From Pasteurellaceae bacterium (GTDB lineage Bacteria; Pseudomonadota; Gammaproteobacteria; Enterobacterales; Pasteurellaceae), in NCBI GenBank assembly GCA_030527795.1, contig JAUNAB010000006.1, forward strand, positions 49,766-113,765: a DNA stretch of 64,000 nt. The letters are read 5' to 3'. Under the pieces are notes generated by a model. The model saw only the letters and a list, made by a program, of their open reading frames with translations, did no database searches and had not been told where the DNA came from. The position numbers and the translations under genes were made by a program. The stretch's first letter is position 1, and the number at the start of each line of letters is the position of its first letter. Positions 40,541 to 50,137 of the stretch are shown here, in pieces.

Positions 40541-41916
40541 ATGTCATCATCTAATCCATCTACGCATGTAGCGAATACCAATACAACAACCAATCCCAAA
40601 ATCAAACCGTTTAAGTTTACTACGCAATCGATAAAGGCATTACCAAAGAATCAATCTCCCACCGCGACAGAGCTAGAGGTATCAGATACTGAAATTATCG
40701 GGTTAAAGTGTTTGGTTGGGAGAAGTGGGAATAAGCGTTTTTTTATTTCGTTATCAATATCAAGGAAAAAAGCAAAGCCTTGCGATGGGGCGATTTCCAG
40801 AGGTGAGTGTCGGGGAAGCCCGAATCATAGCAACAAGGTGGAGAGGGTTGCTGTGTTGCGGAATTAATCTAAAGTCTGAGAGAGAATCAAAGACAGAGTT
40901 TAATAAAGACAATGCCGTGGGAATAGGGAATAATCAGGATAGCCATACTCATTCGGCAGATTTAACTGTAAGCCAATTTTTTTGGCAAGTATATTTACCT
41001 TATGCTAAACAACGTAAACGGTCATGGGATAAAGATGTATCCCGTTTTCAATGTTACTTAGAAAATCAAATAGGACATCTACGTTACTTTGAGTTAAAGG
41101 CGATTCATATTCAAAAAATCCAAAGTGATATGTTATCAGGTAAAGAGTATGCCATTGCGTATTCTCCAGCAACATGCAATAGAGTTATCGCTTTATTAAA
41201 GACCATGGGTAACTTAGCTTATCGTTGGGACTATCTGACTATCAATGAGGCAATGAAAGTGACCTTATTAAAAGAAGTTGCCCCAAGAGAACGGGTCTTT
41301 ACACAGGAGGAAATGCAAAGGTTGTTATTTCATGCGGAATACTACCCGAATAAATCAGCAGGGAGCTTGATAGCCTTATTGTTATTAACAGGAGCAAGAC
41401 GCAATGAGTTGCAGCAAGCTAAATGGGAGTATTTAGATAGGGAAAGGAAAACCTTATTTGTCCTCATGACAAAAAAGTGGTAAGCCTAGGGAGATTTACT
41501 TAACGGATGAGATGTTGTACTGGATTGACCGATTAGCTATTCTGTCTAATAGCCTTAAGTATAGTACTACCCCTAATTGTTCTAGTATTGCGAATAATCC
41601 CTATATCTTTGCAAGAAAGAATAGCAATAAGCCTATTTCAGCTCCACGTTGTGCGTTTGAGATATTACTCAAGCAATCAGGAATACAGGATAGGTACAAT
41701 ATTTGCTTTCATACTGCAAGACATTCGGTTGCATCTTTAATGGTTTCATCAGGGAAATATAACTTATATGACGTTAAGTCTCAATTAGCCCATTGTAGTA
41801 TTCAGAGTTCAGAACGTTATGTGAAGTTGGCCCAAGCAAGACAACAGGAAATCGGGCAAGGGATAAGCGATATGTTAATGGTTAAGACGCACTACCATTA
41901 TCAGCAAACGAAGTAA
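40541..41916 (+). pseudogene. Tyrosine-recombinase integrase broken by two frameshifts
   Basis: Three overlapping frames give one P4-type integrase of about 458 codons. The DUF4102-like N-terminus (FTTQSIKALP ... GRFPEVSVGEARIIA) breaks at a run of seven T (40738-40744). The core domain carries the first catalytic arginine (LTGARRNELQQAKW) and breaks again at a run of six A (41471-41476). The C-terminal part has the HTARHS box and the tyrosine in SSERYVKLAQ. All catalytic residues are intact, so decay is recent or the breaks are sequencing errors at homopolymers. The position just behind tRNA-Lys(CTT) fits an element that entered that tRNA. Confidence 0.85.
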
Positions 41917-41922
41917 CTAATG

Positions 41923-42340
41923 CTATCCATAAAACCATGGAATCATGATTGAATTATGGCGTTATGGTATTAGTCCATAGAATCATGTAAGCATAGGCAT
42001 ATTGTTTTTATCTAGCTGTTACTAGGGCTATCCATAAAACCATGGTGTTATGGGTTAAGTATAGAACCATGGAGTCATAGTTTTATACATAGAATCATGG
42101 CGTTATAGCAGTAGTCCATAGAGTTATGTAAGCATGAGTTTATTGTTTTTACCTAGCATAATCTTATGCTTTCCATAGTGCCATAGTGCCATAGCGCTAT
42201 ATATTCCCATAATCTTATCGCGTTCTACTCACCTTGTTATACCAATTTACATATATAATCATAGATTTATAGACCTATGAGCGTATGACTCCATGACTTT
42301 ATCAATCCATAAAGCCGTTAACGCATTACTGCATTTATTC
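41923..42340. repeat. CAT-rich degenerate repeat field
   Basis: About 400 bases without a gene, full of CCATGG, CCATAG and TCATG words. An 18-base unit (CTATCCATAAAACCATGG) recurs at 41923 and 42028, and TAGTCCATAGA-TTATGTAAGC-like stretches recur at 41971 and 42112. CCATAGTG/CCATAGTG/CCATAGCG form a perfect-to-near tandem at 42173-42196. The density of CAT and ATG on both strands is striking. It could be an iteron-type binding field of the element. Confidence 0.6.
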
Positions 42341-42369
42341 ATTACATCATTTAATATAGGAATTTTATT

Positions 42370-42504
42370 ATGTACATTATACAAGATTGGCAAAAGCTCA
42401 AAGAGATAGCTTTACCTAACCAACTTAATCAATCCATATTGGCTCATTTATTGATACATATCAGTGAACAAAAGCTACACAGCCAGGTTGGCAAGACTCT
42501 ATAA
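42370..42504 (+). CDS. Small unknown protein, 44 residues
   Basis: ATG 42370 follows an AGGA ribosome site seven bases upstream. The protein (MYIIQDWQKLKEIALPNQ...) has no motif I recognise. Its stop overlaps the next start (TAATG), so it heads a small operon of unknown genes. Coding status rests on the ribosome site and the coupling. Confidence 0.5.
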   Translation: MYIIQDWQKLKEIALPNQLNQSILAHLLIHISEQKLHSQVGKTL

Positions 42505-42767
42505 TGATAATCTTAACAATAGAGCAAGATACCCTACTTGGTATAACCCCTTATCAGTCTGAACAAACCTTTCTCAGCTACTTCCCCGAATCTTACCGTT
42601 ATCACCTTCAACGCCTTTTAACCTATCCTGAATATACTGACGCATTAAGCCATGGCCTCGGTTATTTAACTCTCGCAATATGGGATGACGAAGGCGGTGG
42701 GACTTATTTAGTTTTTGATAAGTCATTAGCTCAATCAAATAATGTATTACGTCAGTTAATGGAGTAA
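42504..42767 (+). CDS. Unknown protein of a mobile-element operon, 87 residues
   Basis: Starts in the stop of the preceding gene and ends five bases before the next, so it is the middle gene of a tight cluster. It is acidic overall, contains no membrane segment, and has the stretch LGYLTLAIWDDEGGGTYLVFDKSL. No family recognised. Confidence 0.6.
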   Translation: MIILTIEQDTLLGITPYQSEQTFLSYFPESYRYHLQRLLTYPEYTDALSHGLGYLTLAIWDDEGGGTYLVFDKSLAQSNNVLRQLME

Positions 42768-42771
42768 GGTT

Positions 42772-43200
42772 ATGGCGATAGAGTTATTAGAAGATGAATA
42801 TAATGTCTTATTAACAGGCAAAGCCCATAAGGTTAGAGAAGGGAGTAAGGGCTATGTGCATTACCGTCTAGGGCAGCATAAACAGAATCATCATATAGCG
42901 ATAGCGTTATGGGATAATGATGAAAACGGTTTATTTTCTAAAGAATGGATTTTATTAGAGAAATTGAATCAGTTGTTATCAAGTAAGGCAAAAGGAGTAT
43001 TTACCTCAAGTTTGCTGAGAGAGCCGTTTAAAAGTAAAAGCCGTAATAATCAGGCGTTCTTAATGGCTGTATTGTTATCGGATGAAATAGGGTTAGTGCG
43101 AAAATCAATTGGCTATCACTACCAGTACGAGCTGACCGATAACTATCGAGAAAGAGTAGTGTATTTGCAGTCGTTAGGGGGGTCAATTTATTTTGGATAA
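42772..43200 (+). CDS. Unknown protein of a mobile-element operon, 142 residues
   Basis: Follows the previous gene by four bases with an AAGG ribosome site inside that gene's end. The protein has no signal peptide or membrane helix. Segments HIAIALWDNDENGLFSKEWILLEKLNQLL and AFLMAVLLSDEIGLVRKS echo the LAIWDDEGGG motif of its neighbour, so the two may be distant relatives or partners. No function assigned. Confidence 0.6.
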   Translation: MAIELLEDEYNVLLTGKAHKVREGSKGYVHYRLGQHKQNHHIAIALWDNDENGLFSKEWILLEKLNQLLSSKAKGVFTSSLLREPFKSKSRNNQAFLMAVLLSDEIGLVRKSIGYHYQYELTDNYRERVVYLQSLGGSIYFG

Positions 43201-43204
43201 ATCA

Positions 43205-43288
43205 ATGAAAGGTGATCGCAAAGGTACGCCAGTCGGACGGGAGCAAGGAAGTTTAGTTAAAAAGGGTAGTGAGAAAATAGGGAGTTAG
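43205..43288 (+). CDS. Possible 27-residue basic peptide or gene remnant
   Basis: Open frame MKGDRKGTPVGREQGSLVKKGSEKIGS right behind the 142-aa gene, before the terminator. It is Gly/Lys-rich and may be the stump of a lost gene. Confidence 0.25.
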   Translation: MKGDRKGTPVGREQGSLVKKGSEKIGS

Positions 43289-43346
43289 TTGCATAAGTGG
43301 TTAAGACATAAGGCTAGCTAAAAAAGCTGTAAAAATGAGATAAACA

Positions 43347-43379
43347 AAAAGCAAGGACTTAGGCGGTCCTTGCTTTTTT
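43347..43379 (+). terminator. Terminator of the small unknown operon
   Basis: Strong hairpin AAAAAGCAAGGAC / GTCCTTGCTTTTT with a 7-base loop. It also reads on the minus strand and can serve the convergent pseudogene. Confidence 0.85.
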
Positions 43380-43392
43380 AAATATAGACGTA

Positions 43393-44154
43393 TTAGCTTT
43401 TCGATTCTTTTTTTGAATTATCTATATCAAAACCAATTTTCCATAATCCCATATCAAGAAATTTCATTTGTGGATAGATAAATTCTTCTTTCCCATTGAT
43501 TTTAAAAGTTTTTCTAGATTTCTCAAACGAATCATAATTATTCTTATAGAATTCTGATAATTCAAGTATAGATTTAAGATTATAATTACCTGTCGTAATT
43601 CTCTCTTTTTTTATTGCATCCATAAAAAATCTATCGTATGCGGGAACGCAACCTAGTGTGCCTAATAAAACCTTTGTAATTAATACATTAGAAACATTAT
43701 TTTTAACTTCGGCTACATTTCTTTCTTGATTAACTGGTGTCCGAATATCATTATAGAGCTGTTTTAGGTTATTACTCAGATTTTCTAGACTATTTTGGAT
43801 TTTTTCATTAGATAGTAATATTCTACAGTCAAGGTCGAGTAGTTCCTTATATTCAGGCTTAAGAATTTCCTTAATAATTGGCTTGTGGACTTAATAATCT
43901 CTTTGAAGCAGGAAAGAAGAACCTCGGTACATCCCCCAGCTAGCCAAGTAAAAGGAGAGTTGAAGGCTTAAATCATCAATAGTTTTATCATCACAGCCTT
44001 CTTTTATTGCCTGATGAAAGCATTGATAACAGTGTTCCCATGACTTATAGCGGTGATTTTTTATTTTTATTATATCACTGTAAAATTTCTCAGCGCTTTT
44101 TATTATTTTTTTAGCTGTTTGTTCTTGATTTTTTGGGGGTGTTTCATTATTCAT
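43393..44154 (-). pseudogene. Unknown 253-codon gene interrupted by one in-frame stop
   Basis: Two frames that look like separate genes are one. The first 87 codons (MNNETPPKNQEQTAKK... to LLQRDY) end in TAA at 43891-43893. The same frame then runs on without interruption for 165 codons (VHKPIIKEILKPEYKELLDLD... to NSKKESKS). The second half has no start codon near its beginning, only an ATG at 43621. A single nonsense change, for example in a lysine codon, explains it. The middle contains LASWGMYRGSSFLL and GTLGCVPAYDRFF, a pattern I associate with an uncharacterised accessory-gene family. No function can be given. Confidence 0.75.
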
Positions 44155-44416
44155 TGTGATTTCCTTTTTTCCTTTTTTTGATAAATAATTTCATAAAATC
44201 TCCTGCAGTTGATTAGAAATAAATAATATCTCTACTGCTTCTGAGTCAGTTTCCTATTTTGAAATATGTATACTTCATTGCTAGAAGAATCCATTTTAGG
44301 AAGGGGCATTATAAGTTTGTTGTCAATCTTTTTAACATTGAGAAGATTACTGCAACTACCAAAAAGCCCAACAACAAAACTAATAATTGTTCCACTAATG
44401 GTTTAAAATAATATAA

Positions 44417-44493
44417 TGGTGCGACCGGCTGGACTCGAACCAGTGACCCCCACCATGTCAAGGTGGTGCTCTAACCAACTGAGCTACGGTCGC
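44417..44493 (-). tRNA. tRNA-Val(GAC)
   Basis: 77 bases including CCA. Acceptor arms GCGACCG / CGGTCGC, anticodon loop TTGACAT. It closes the accessory region on the right. Confidence 0.96.
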
Positions 44494-44539
44494 AAAGAGT
44501 AAAAAAGACATTCTCAAGATGAGAAATTAAGATGTGTGC

Positions 44540-44568
44540 ATACTAACGACTTTTGTGGATGAAAACAA
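44540..44568 (-). promoter_or_regulatory. Promoter of tRNA-Val
   Basis: On the minus strand TTGTTT and TAGTAT are separated by 17 bases, 47 bases before the tRNA. Confidence 0.45.
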
Positions 44569-44729
44569 GCGATAATTTTTAAGTCGTCGTTGATTGCTAA
44601 AAATTTAAGCAACCTTTAATGAAAATTTCTTATCGTGCCATTTTTAGTTTGTTACCAACGCTTTTAAATCAACTCAATTTGTGGTTAAATAGCCGAAATT
44701 TTTGGGTTTTGAAAAATGAAAGGAATACT

Positions 44730-45656
44730 ATGAGTTGGATTGATAAAATTAACATTTTTAGTAGTAACAAAAATACAGTATCAAATTCACGGAAAGCCAA
44801 TGTGCCAGAAGGGGTGTGGACGAAATGTACATCTTGCGGGCAGGTGCTGTATCGTGATGAATTAAAACGGCATTTGGAAGTTTGTCCAAAATGTGGACAT
44901 CATATGCGAATTGATGCACGTGAACGTTTATTAGCACTGTTGGATCAAGGTAGCACGGTTGAGATCGCAGCAGAATTAGAACCTAAAGATATTTTAAAAT
45001 TTAAAGATCTGAAGAAATATAAGGATCGTTTATCTAGTGCACAAAAAGAAACGGGCGAAAAAGATGCGTTGGTGGTATTTGAAGGTTTATTGCTAGGTAT
45101 GCCAATTGTTGCTGCTGCATCAAACTTCAGTTTTATGGGCGGTTCAATGGGATCGGTTGTTGGTGCAAAATTTGTTAAAGCCGCAGAAATTGCCCTTGAG
45201 AAAAATTGCCCGTTTGTTTGTTTCTCTGCAAGTGGCGGTGCGCGGATGCAAGAAGCCTTATTCTCATTAATGCAAATGGCAAAAACCAGTGCTATTTTGG
45301 CTAAAATGCGTGAACAGGGCGTGCCGTTTATTTCTGTTTTAACCGATCCAACGTTAGGTGGGGTATCGGCAAGTTTTGCAATGCTTGGGGATATTAATAT
45401 TGCTGAACCAAAAGCGTTAATTGGTTTTGCGGGACCGCGGGTTATTGAGCAAACGGTGCGTGAGAAATTGCCAGAAGGTTTCCAACGCAGTGAATTCTTA
45501 TTAGAGAAAGGGGCGATCGATATGATCGTGAAACGTGAAGATATGCGTAATACCTTAGCGAGTGTATTGAGCGAATTAATGCGTTTGCCTTCGCCTTTTG
45601 CTGTGTCTGAAGACGTTGAGCAAGGTGCCGAGCCAGAACAAGTATCCGTTGGATAG
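44730..45656 (+). CDS. accD: Acetyl-CoA carboxylase carboxyltransferase subunit beta
   Basis: Half of the carboxyltransferase that makes malonyl-CoA for fatty acids; it pairs with AccA. The N-terminal zinc ribbon is complete (CTSCG...CPKCG, residues about 29-51), followed by the crotonase-like core with [22 protein letters not shown] and [25 protein letters not shown] start at ATG 44730 ([10 protein letters not shown]) with AAAGGA ahead, 308 residues. An in-frame ATG at 44619 adds 37 residues not seen in the family. It leads accD-folC-fieF. Confidence 0.96.
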   Translation: MSWIDKINIFSSNKNTVSNSRKANVPEGVWTKCTSCGQVLYRDELKRHLEVCPKCGHHMRIDARERLLALLDQGSTVEIAAELEPKDILKFKDLKKYKDRLSSAQKETGEKDALVVFEGLLLGMPIVAAASNFSFMGGSMGSVVGAKFVKAAEIALEKNCPFVCFSASGGARMQEALFSLMQMAKTSAILAKMREQGVPFISVLTDPTLGGVSASFAMLGDINIAEPKALIGFAGPRVIEQTVREKLPEGFQRSEFLLEKGAIDMIVKREDMRNTLASVLSELMRLPSPFAVSEDVEQGAEPEQVSVG

Positions 45657-45661
45657 AATAT

Positions 45662-46996
45662 ATGCAAATTAATTTAAAAGCCACTTCGCCACTCAATGAG
45701 TGGCTTTCTTATTTAGAAAACAGTCATTATAAATCCATTGATTTAGGGCTTGAACGTGTAAAAGGGGTAGCACAGGCAATGGATTTATTACGTCCTGCAC
45801 CTTTTGTTATTACCGTGGGCGGAACGAATGGCAAAGGCACAACTTGCCGATTATTAGAAACTATTTTGCTTAATGCGGGATTGCGTGTTGGCGTGTATTC
45901 TTCGCCCCATTTGCTACGCTATAATGAGCGTGTGCGTATTCAAAATCAAGAATTGCCAGATGAACAACATACGGCTTCTTTTGCTTTTATTGAGCAATCT
46001 AAAAATTCGTCTTTAACCTATTTTGAATTTAGCACTCTATCGGCACTTTATCTGTTTAAACAGGCGGAATTGGATGTCGTCATTTTAGAAGTGGGGCTAG
46101 GCGGGCGTTTAGATGCAACGAACATTATTGATGCAGATATTGCAGTTATTACAAGTATTGATATTGATCACGTTGATTTTTTAGGCGATAGCCGTGAAAA
46201 AATCGCTTATGAAAAAGCGGGAATTTTTCGTTCTAAGCAATGCGTTGTGATTGGCGAACCTGATGTGCCATCTATGATGCTAACGCAAGCACAGAAATTG
46301 GATTGCTTGGTTAGTCAGCGTGGCAAGGACTGGGCGTTTCAACAAAATGGCACCGATTGGGATTGGCAAGGGCAAAAGAAAGATTGGAAAACGCATTTTT
46401 CACATTTACCTTTGTGCCAAATTCCTTTAGCTAATGCCGCAACTGCATTGGCAACGGTGCAAATGTTACCCTTTGAGATTAGCGAACAAGTGATCCGCCA
46501 ATCCTTAGCTCAGGTGCAATTAATCGGGCGTTTTCAATGTATTGAACCAATAAAATTACAACCTTTGGCAACAGTATTAAATAAACCTTTGAGTTTATTT
46601 CCAAAAGCGATTATTGATGTGGGGCATAACCCACACGCTGCACGCTATTTGGCGGAACAGCTAAACCATATTCGCACCAAAACCGCGGTCAAAATTTACG
46701 CCGTTTTTGGTTTATTACGTGATAAAGATGCCAATGGTGTGGTTCAACCGTTGCTGTCACAAATTGATTATTGGTATTGTGTAGGGTTGGATGGCGAGCG
46801 TGGGCAATCAGGAGAAGAATTGCAACAGAAAGTGTTATATATCGCACAACAACAAATCGAAACATTGTTATCTGAACATTGCCTTTCTGTAAAGGATGGG
46901 GTGATCAATGCGTTGCAAAAGGCAAGAGCAGAAGATATCGTTCTTATTTTTGGATCTTTTCATACGGTGGGTGCGTTTTTGGAGTTAATTGAGTAA
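45662..46996 (+). CDS. folC: Bifunctional folylpolyglutamate / dihydrofolate synthase
   Basis: Adds glutamate to folates and makes dihydrofolate from dihydropteroate. The P-loop is VGGTNGKGTTCRLLE near residue 50. Further Mur-ligase motifs are SSPHLLRYNERVRI, VGLGGRLDATNIIDADIAVITSIDIDHVDFLG and IIDVGHNPHAARYL. Length is 444 residues. It follows accD by five bases and overlaps fieF by one base (TAATG), so it is translated as part of one operon. A CCGCGG motif occurs near 46683. Confidence 0.95.
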   Translation: MQINLKATSPLNEWLSYLENSHYKSIDLGLERVKGVAQAMDLLRPAPFVITVGGTNGKGTTCRLLETILLNAGLRVGVYSSPHLLRYNERVRIQNQELPDEQHTASFAFIEQSKNSSLTYFEFSTLSALYLFKQAELDVVILEVGLGGRLDATNIIDADIAVITSIDIDHVDFLGDSREKIAYEKAGIFRSKQCVVIGEPDVPSMMLTQAQKLDCLVSQRGKDWAFQQNGTDWDWQGQKKDWKTHFSHLPLCQIPLANAATALATVQMLPFEISEQVIRQSLAQVQLIGRFQCIEPIKLQPLATVLNKPLSLFPKAIIDVGHNPHAARYLAEQLNHIRTKTAVKIYAVFGLLRDKDANGVVQPLLSQIDYWYCVGLDGERGQSGEELQQKVLYIAQQQIETLLSEHCLSVKDGVINALQKARAEDIVLIFGSFHTVGAFLELIE

Positions 46997-47901
46997 TGGA
47001 GCAACAATACACTCAGCTTGTTAAGCGTGCTGCCAATTTTGCTATCGTGGTTGCTTTATTTTTAATTATTATTAAGGCGTTTGCGTGGTGGAAAACAGGG
47101 TCGATTGCCATTTTGGCGGCAATGACCGACTCATTAGTGGATCTATTTGCATCGTTAACGAATATTATAGTATTACGCTTTGCCTTACAACCTGCCGATG
47201 AAGATCACGCCTTTGGGCATAGCAAAGCAGAATCTTTAGCCGCGATTGCTCAAAGTGCGTTTATTACGGGATCTGCGGTATTTTTGCTGCTACAAGGTAT
47301 TCACAAATTAAGTGAACCGCAAGTAGTGCAAAGTTCAGAGATTGGGATTGTGGTCAGCATAATTTCTATTATCGCTACTGCGTCATTAGTGATGTATCAG
47401 CGAAAGGTAGTGAAAATTACCAATAGCCCAGCGATTAAAGCCGATGCCTTGCATTATCAAACGGACTTTTTTATGAATAGTGCGATTTTGATTTCTATGT
47501 TGTTGAGCTTTTTTGGAATGGTTTATGCTGATGCGTTATTTGCGATTGGGATCGCTTTATACATTATGCTCAGTTCAATCAAAATGCTATGGGAAGCGAT
47601 CCAAGTCTTGTTAGATAAAGCCTTGCCAAAAGAAGAAATCGAGCAAATTTGGCATTTAGCGTTAAATCATCCAAATGTGATTGGTATTCACGATATGTTG
47701 ACCCGCAGTGCAGGGGCGAAACGCTTTATTCAATTACATTTGGAATTAGAAGATCATCTCACCTTGCTTGATGCGCACGAGATTGCTGATAGTCTTGAGG
47801 TGAAGATCCTAATGGCGTTGCCGATGTCGGAAGTGATTATTCATCAAGAACCCACTTCCGTTGTGCAACGCGAAGGAAAAAGTGCGAGACAAACCCAGTA
47901 A
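46996..47901 (+). CDS. fieF: Cation diffusion facilitator (FieF/YiiP-like divalent metal exporter)
   Basis: Inner-membrane proton antiporter for zinc and ferrous iron. Six hydrophobic segments are present. Metal sites are visible as DSLVD in the second helix (near residue 44-48) and HYQTDF in the fifth (near 152), with the FGHSKAES signature. The cytoplasmic C-terminal domain contains HDMLTRSAGAKRFIQLHLELE. Length is 301 residues. It converges on the phosphatase gene with only five bases between them. Confidence 0.9.
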   Translation: MEQQYTQLVKRAANFAIVVALFLIIIKAFAWWKTGSIAILAAMTDSLVDLFASLTNIIVLRFALQPADEDHAFGHSKAESLAAIAQSAFITGSAVFLLLQGIHKLSEPQVVQSSEIGIVVSIISIIATASLVMYQRKVVKITNSPAIKADALHYQTDFFMNSAILISMLLSFFGMVYADALFAIGIALYIMLSSIKMLWEAIQVLLDKALPKEEIEQIWHLALNHPNVIGIHDMLTRSAGAKRFIQLHLELEDHLTLLDAHEIADSLEVKILMALPMSEVIIHQEPTSVVQREGKSARQTQ

Positions 47902-47906
47902 ACTAA

Positions 47907-48557
47907 TTAAGCATTTTCCTGTGGTAAATGGGCGGTATCGTTGATCTTTTCTGTCATAAAACGCCCAACATTACCGATCTGTTGATAGCGGATCACGGAA
48001 ATAGAGGTATTTTTTAGATTTTGACTGCGATTGTTGTCGCGATGATTTTGCCAAGTTGCCCCTTCGCATAAGGCGATGAGTAAGCGTAGCGTATGCCCGT
48101 GTGAAACCACAAGAATATTGCCTTGATCGTGAATTTTAATGATGTCATACAAGGCTGACATCGCTCGCTCAGCCAATTGCTCCCAAGTTTCGCCTTGATT
48201 GCTTTGCGCTTGATAAGCCGCAGGATCGTTGACTAATTGCTGAAATTCGGTCAACTGACGAATTTCATCGGCTTTTTTGCCTTCCCAACTGCCAAAAAAT
48301 TGTTCATTCAAACCTTGGTGTTGAAATAATGGCACATCACGTTCGCCTAAAATATGGCGAGCGGTATCAATTGTTCGTTGCAAACAGCTAGAATACGCAA
48401 CAGTAAATAGCACATTAGCTAATGCGTTGCCCGTTAATTGTGCGCCGACGATACCTTGTTCAGTTAAGTCAGAATTGCCCCAACCTTGCATTAATCCTTG
48501 TAAGTTCCATTCGGTTTGTCCGTGGCGAATAAAATAAAATGTCAGTTCTTTTTGCAT
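47907..48557 (-). CDS. Histidine phosphatase family protein (GpmB/CobC-like)
   Basis: Phosphohydrolase of the phosphoglycerate-mutase fold. The catalytic FIRHGQTEWNLQGLMQGWGNSDLTEQG is at the N-terminus, and the second histidine is in VVSHGHTLRLLIAL near residue 150. The substrate is not clear; GpmB-like or alpha-ribazole phosphatase-like roles are possible. I start at ATG 48557 (MQKELTFYFIRHG, 216 residues) behind GAGAA. An in-frame ATG at 48605 would place the start inside the upstream CCGCGG hairpin. Confidence 0.82.
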   Translation of the reverse strand: MQKELTFYFIRHGQTEWNLQGLMQGWGNSDLTEQGIVGAQLTGNALANVLFTVAYSSCLQRTIDTARHILGERDVPLFQHQGLNEQFFGSWEGKKADEIRQLTEFQQLVNDPAAYQAQSNQGETWEQLAERAMSALYDIIKIHDQGNILVVSHGHTLRLLIALCEGATWQNHRDNNRSQNLKNTSISVIRYQQIGNVGRFMTEKINDTAHLPQENA

Positions 48558-48592
48558 AATGTTCTCATTGTTAAACAGTAAAATTTTTGTTA

Positions 48593-48633
48593 AAACCGCG
48601 GTCAAAAATTTAAGCGTTTTTTGACCGCGGTTT
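48593..48633. terminator. Inverted CCGCGG pair between the phosphatase gene and clsA
   Basis: Perfect 16-bp arms AAACCGCGGTCAAAAA and complement with a 9-base loop, just past the clsA stop on the minus strand. It ends clsA transcription and separates it from the phosphatase gene. Confidence 0.8.
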
Positions 48634-48646
48634 CGGGTAGAAAGAG

Positions 48647-50110
48647 CTATAATAGCGGGCTAAACATAAAGAATAAGCGTTCAATTAACCGTTGATACCA
48701 AGGGCGGTTACGCCATTTTTGTGCATTAAGTGGGATTGCTTTGGCAAGATAGCTTTCGTGTAAGATATCAATTTCATTAGCAAAGCTTTGATCTTCCACG
48801 AGCATCGTAACTTCAAAGTTGAGCATAAAGCTTCGGATATCCATATTGACTGTGCCGACTAAAGCAAGCTGATTATCAATCAGTACGCTTTTGGTATGTA
48901 ATAAACCATTTTCAAAGAAATAAATATTGACGCCTGCGGAAAGCAATTCATCAAAATAAGTACGGCTTGCCCAGCCGACCATTAAGCTATCATTTTTGCG
49001 TGGTAAAATAATACTGACTTCCACGCCACGTAATGCCGCAACCCGAAGTGCTTCGGCAACATTGCTACTTGGCACAAAATAAGGAGATGTAATGCTAATA
49101 CTTTTGCGTGCAGAATAAATGACAATGGAGAGTGATTGTGCCATAAGATCATCAGGAAACCCAGGTCCTGTTGCTAAGATTTGTACAGCGTGAGAATTGT
49201 CTTTATCAAGGGCAATGGGTGAGCAAGTTGGCAATTCAACTTCAAGTTGTTGATTGGTTTCAATTTCCCAATCCCAAGCTTGTAAACTATTAAAGATCGT
49301 AGAAACAGGGCCATTAATTCGCACCATAATATCAACCCATTCTCCAACGTGGCTATCTTGTTTAAAGAATTTTGGATCAACCATATTCATACTGCCAGTG
49401 TAAGAAATTTGATTATCGATCACAATAATTTTGCGATGTTGGCGAACATCAATGCGAGAGATAAAAATACGGAATAAATTAACATGTAGAGCATCATGAA
49501 TTTCAATGCCTGCTTGGCATAATTGTTGGCAAATGGCACTTTTTAAAAATGGGCGACTGCCGACATAATCCAATAAAATGAGGACTTTGACACCGCGTTG
49601 ATGAGCAGCAATTAAGGCTTGACTAACTTGTTCAATAAGCCCTTCATTATGCCAAATATAGAACACCATATTAATGGAATATTGTGCTTGATTAATATCG
49701 TGAATAATACTGTGAATAATGCTTTCAGGATTATCCAAAATATGCAATTCGTTGCCTACAACGCAAGGAATATTCAAGCGTTTTTGTACTAAATCAAAAA
49801 TCGGACTAAATTTAAGATCGTTATTTTGATGAACTAAATGTGGACATTGTGATACTTTACCAAACCATTCTACATAATGCGGTTTGAGCTTTTCAGCCCG
49901 AGATAAATGTTGTTTACCCAGTTTAATTTCACCTAAAATTAGATAGGCAATAATACCAATTGCTGGAATAAGATAAATCATCATAAGCCAAGATAACGTT
50001 GCCGACACGGAGAGATTTTTAGTTAAAATCCGAATGGTAATAGCAACGGTTAATGACCAAAGTAAGATTGGGATCAAATAAGTTAGTATAATACCTAATG
50101 TCATATTCAT
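48647..50110 (-). CDS. clsA: Cardiolipin synthase A
   Basis: Makes cardiolipin from two phosphatidylglycerols in the inner membrane. Two N-terminal membrane segments (residues about 5-25 and 35-58) are followed by two phospholipase D motifs: HRKIIVIDNQISYTGSMN and HTKSVLIDNQLALVGTVN, each with HxK and the downstream acidic residue. The C-terminus LIERLFFMFSPLL is typical. Length is 487 residues. Confidence 0.94.
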   Translation of the reverse strand: MNMTLGIILTYLIPILLWSLTVAITIRILTKNLSVSATLSWLMMIYLIPAIGIIAYLILGEIKLGKQHLSRAEKLKPHYVEWFGKVSQCPHLVHQNNDLKFSPIFDLVQKRLNIPCVVGNELHILDNPESIIHSIIHDINQAQYSINMVFYIWHNEGLIEQVSQALIAAHQRGVKVLILLDYVGSRPFLKSAICQQLCQAGIEIHDALHVNLFRIFISRIDVRQHRKIIVIDNQISYTGSMNMVDPKFFKQDSHVGEWVDIMVRINGPVSTIFNSLQAWDWEIETNQQLEVELPTCSPIALDKDNSHAVQILATGPGFPDDLMAQSLSIVIYSARKSISITSPYFVPSSNVAEALRVAALRGVEVSIILPRKNDSLMVGWASRTYFDELLSAGVNIYFFENGLLHTKSVLIDNQLALVGTVNMDIRSFMLNFEVTMLVEDQSFANEIDILHESYLAKAIPLNAQKWRNRPWYQRLIERLFFMFSPLL

Positions 50111-50137
50111 AAATAAATACCTATTATGAAAGAAAAT

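Noticed and set aside
41923..42340. CRISPR array
   Set aside because: Repeats are short, degenerate and of irregular spacing, with no constant unit plus spacer pattern and no cas gene nearby.
43891..44154. Separate 87-residue hypothetical gene
   Set aside because: The frame continues past its stop for 165 codons with no new start, so it is better read as the front part of a broken gene.
44946..45667. Long minus-strand frame opposite accD
   Set aside because: It is a shadow of accD, which has full family motifs.
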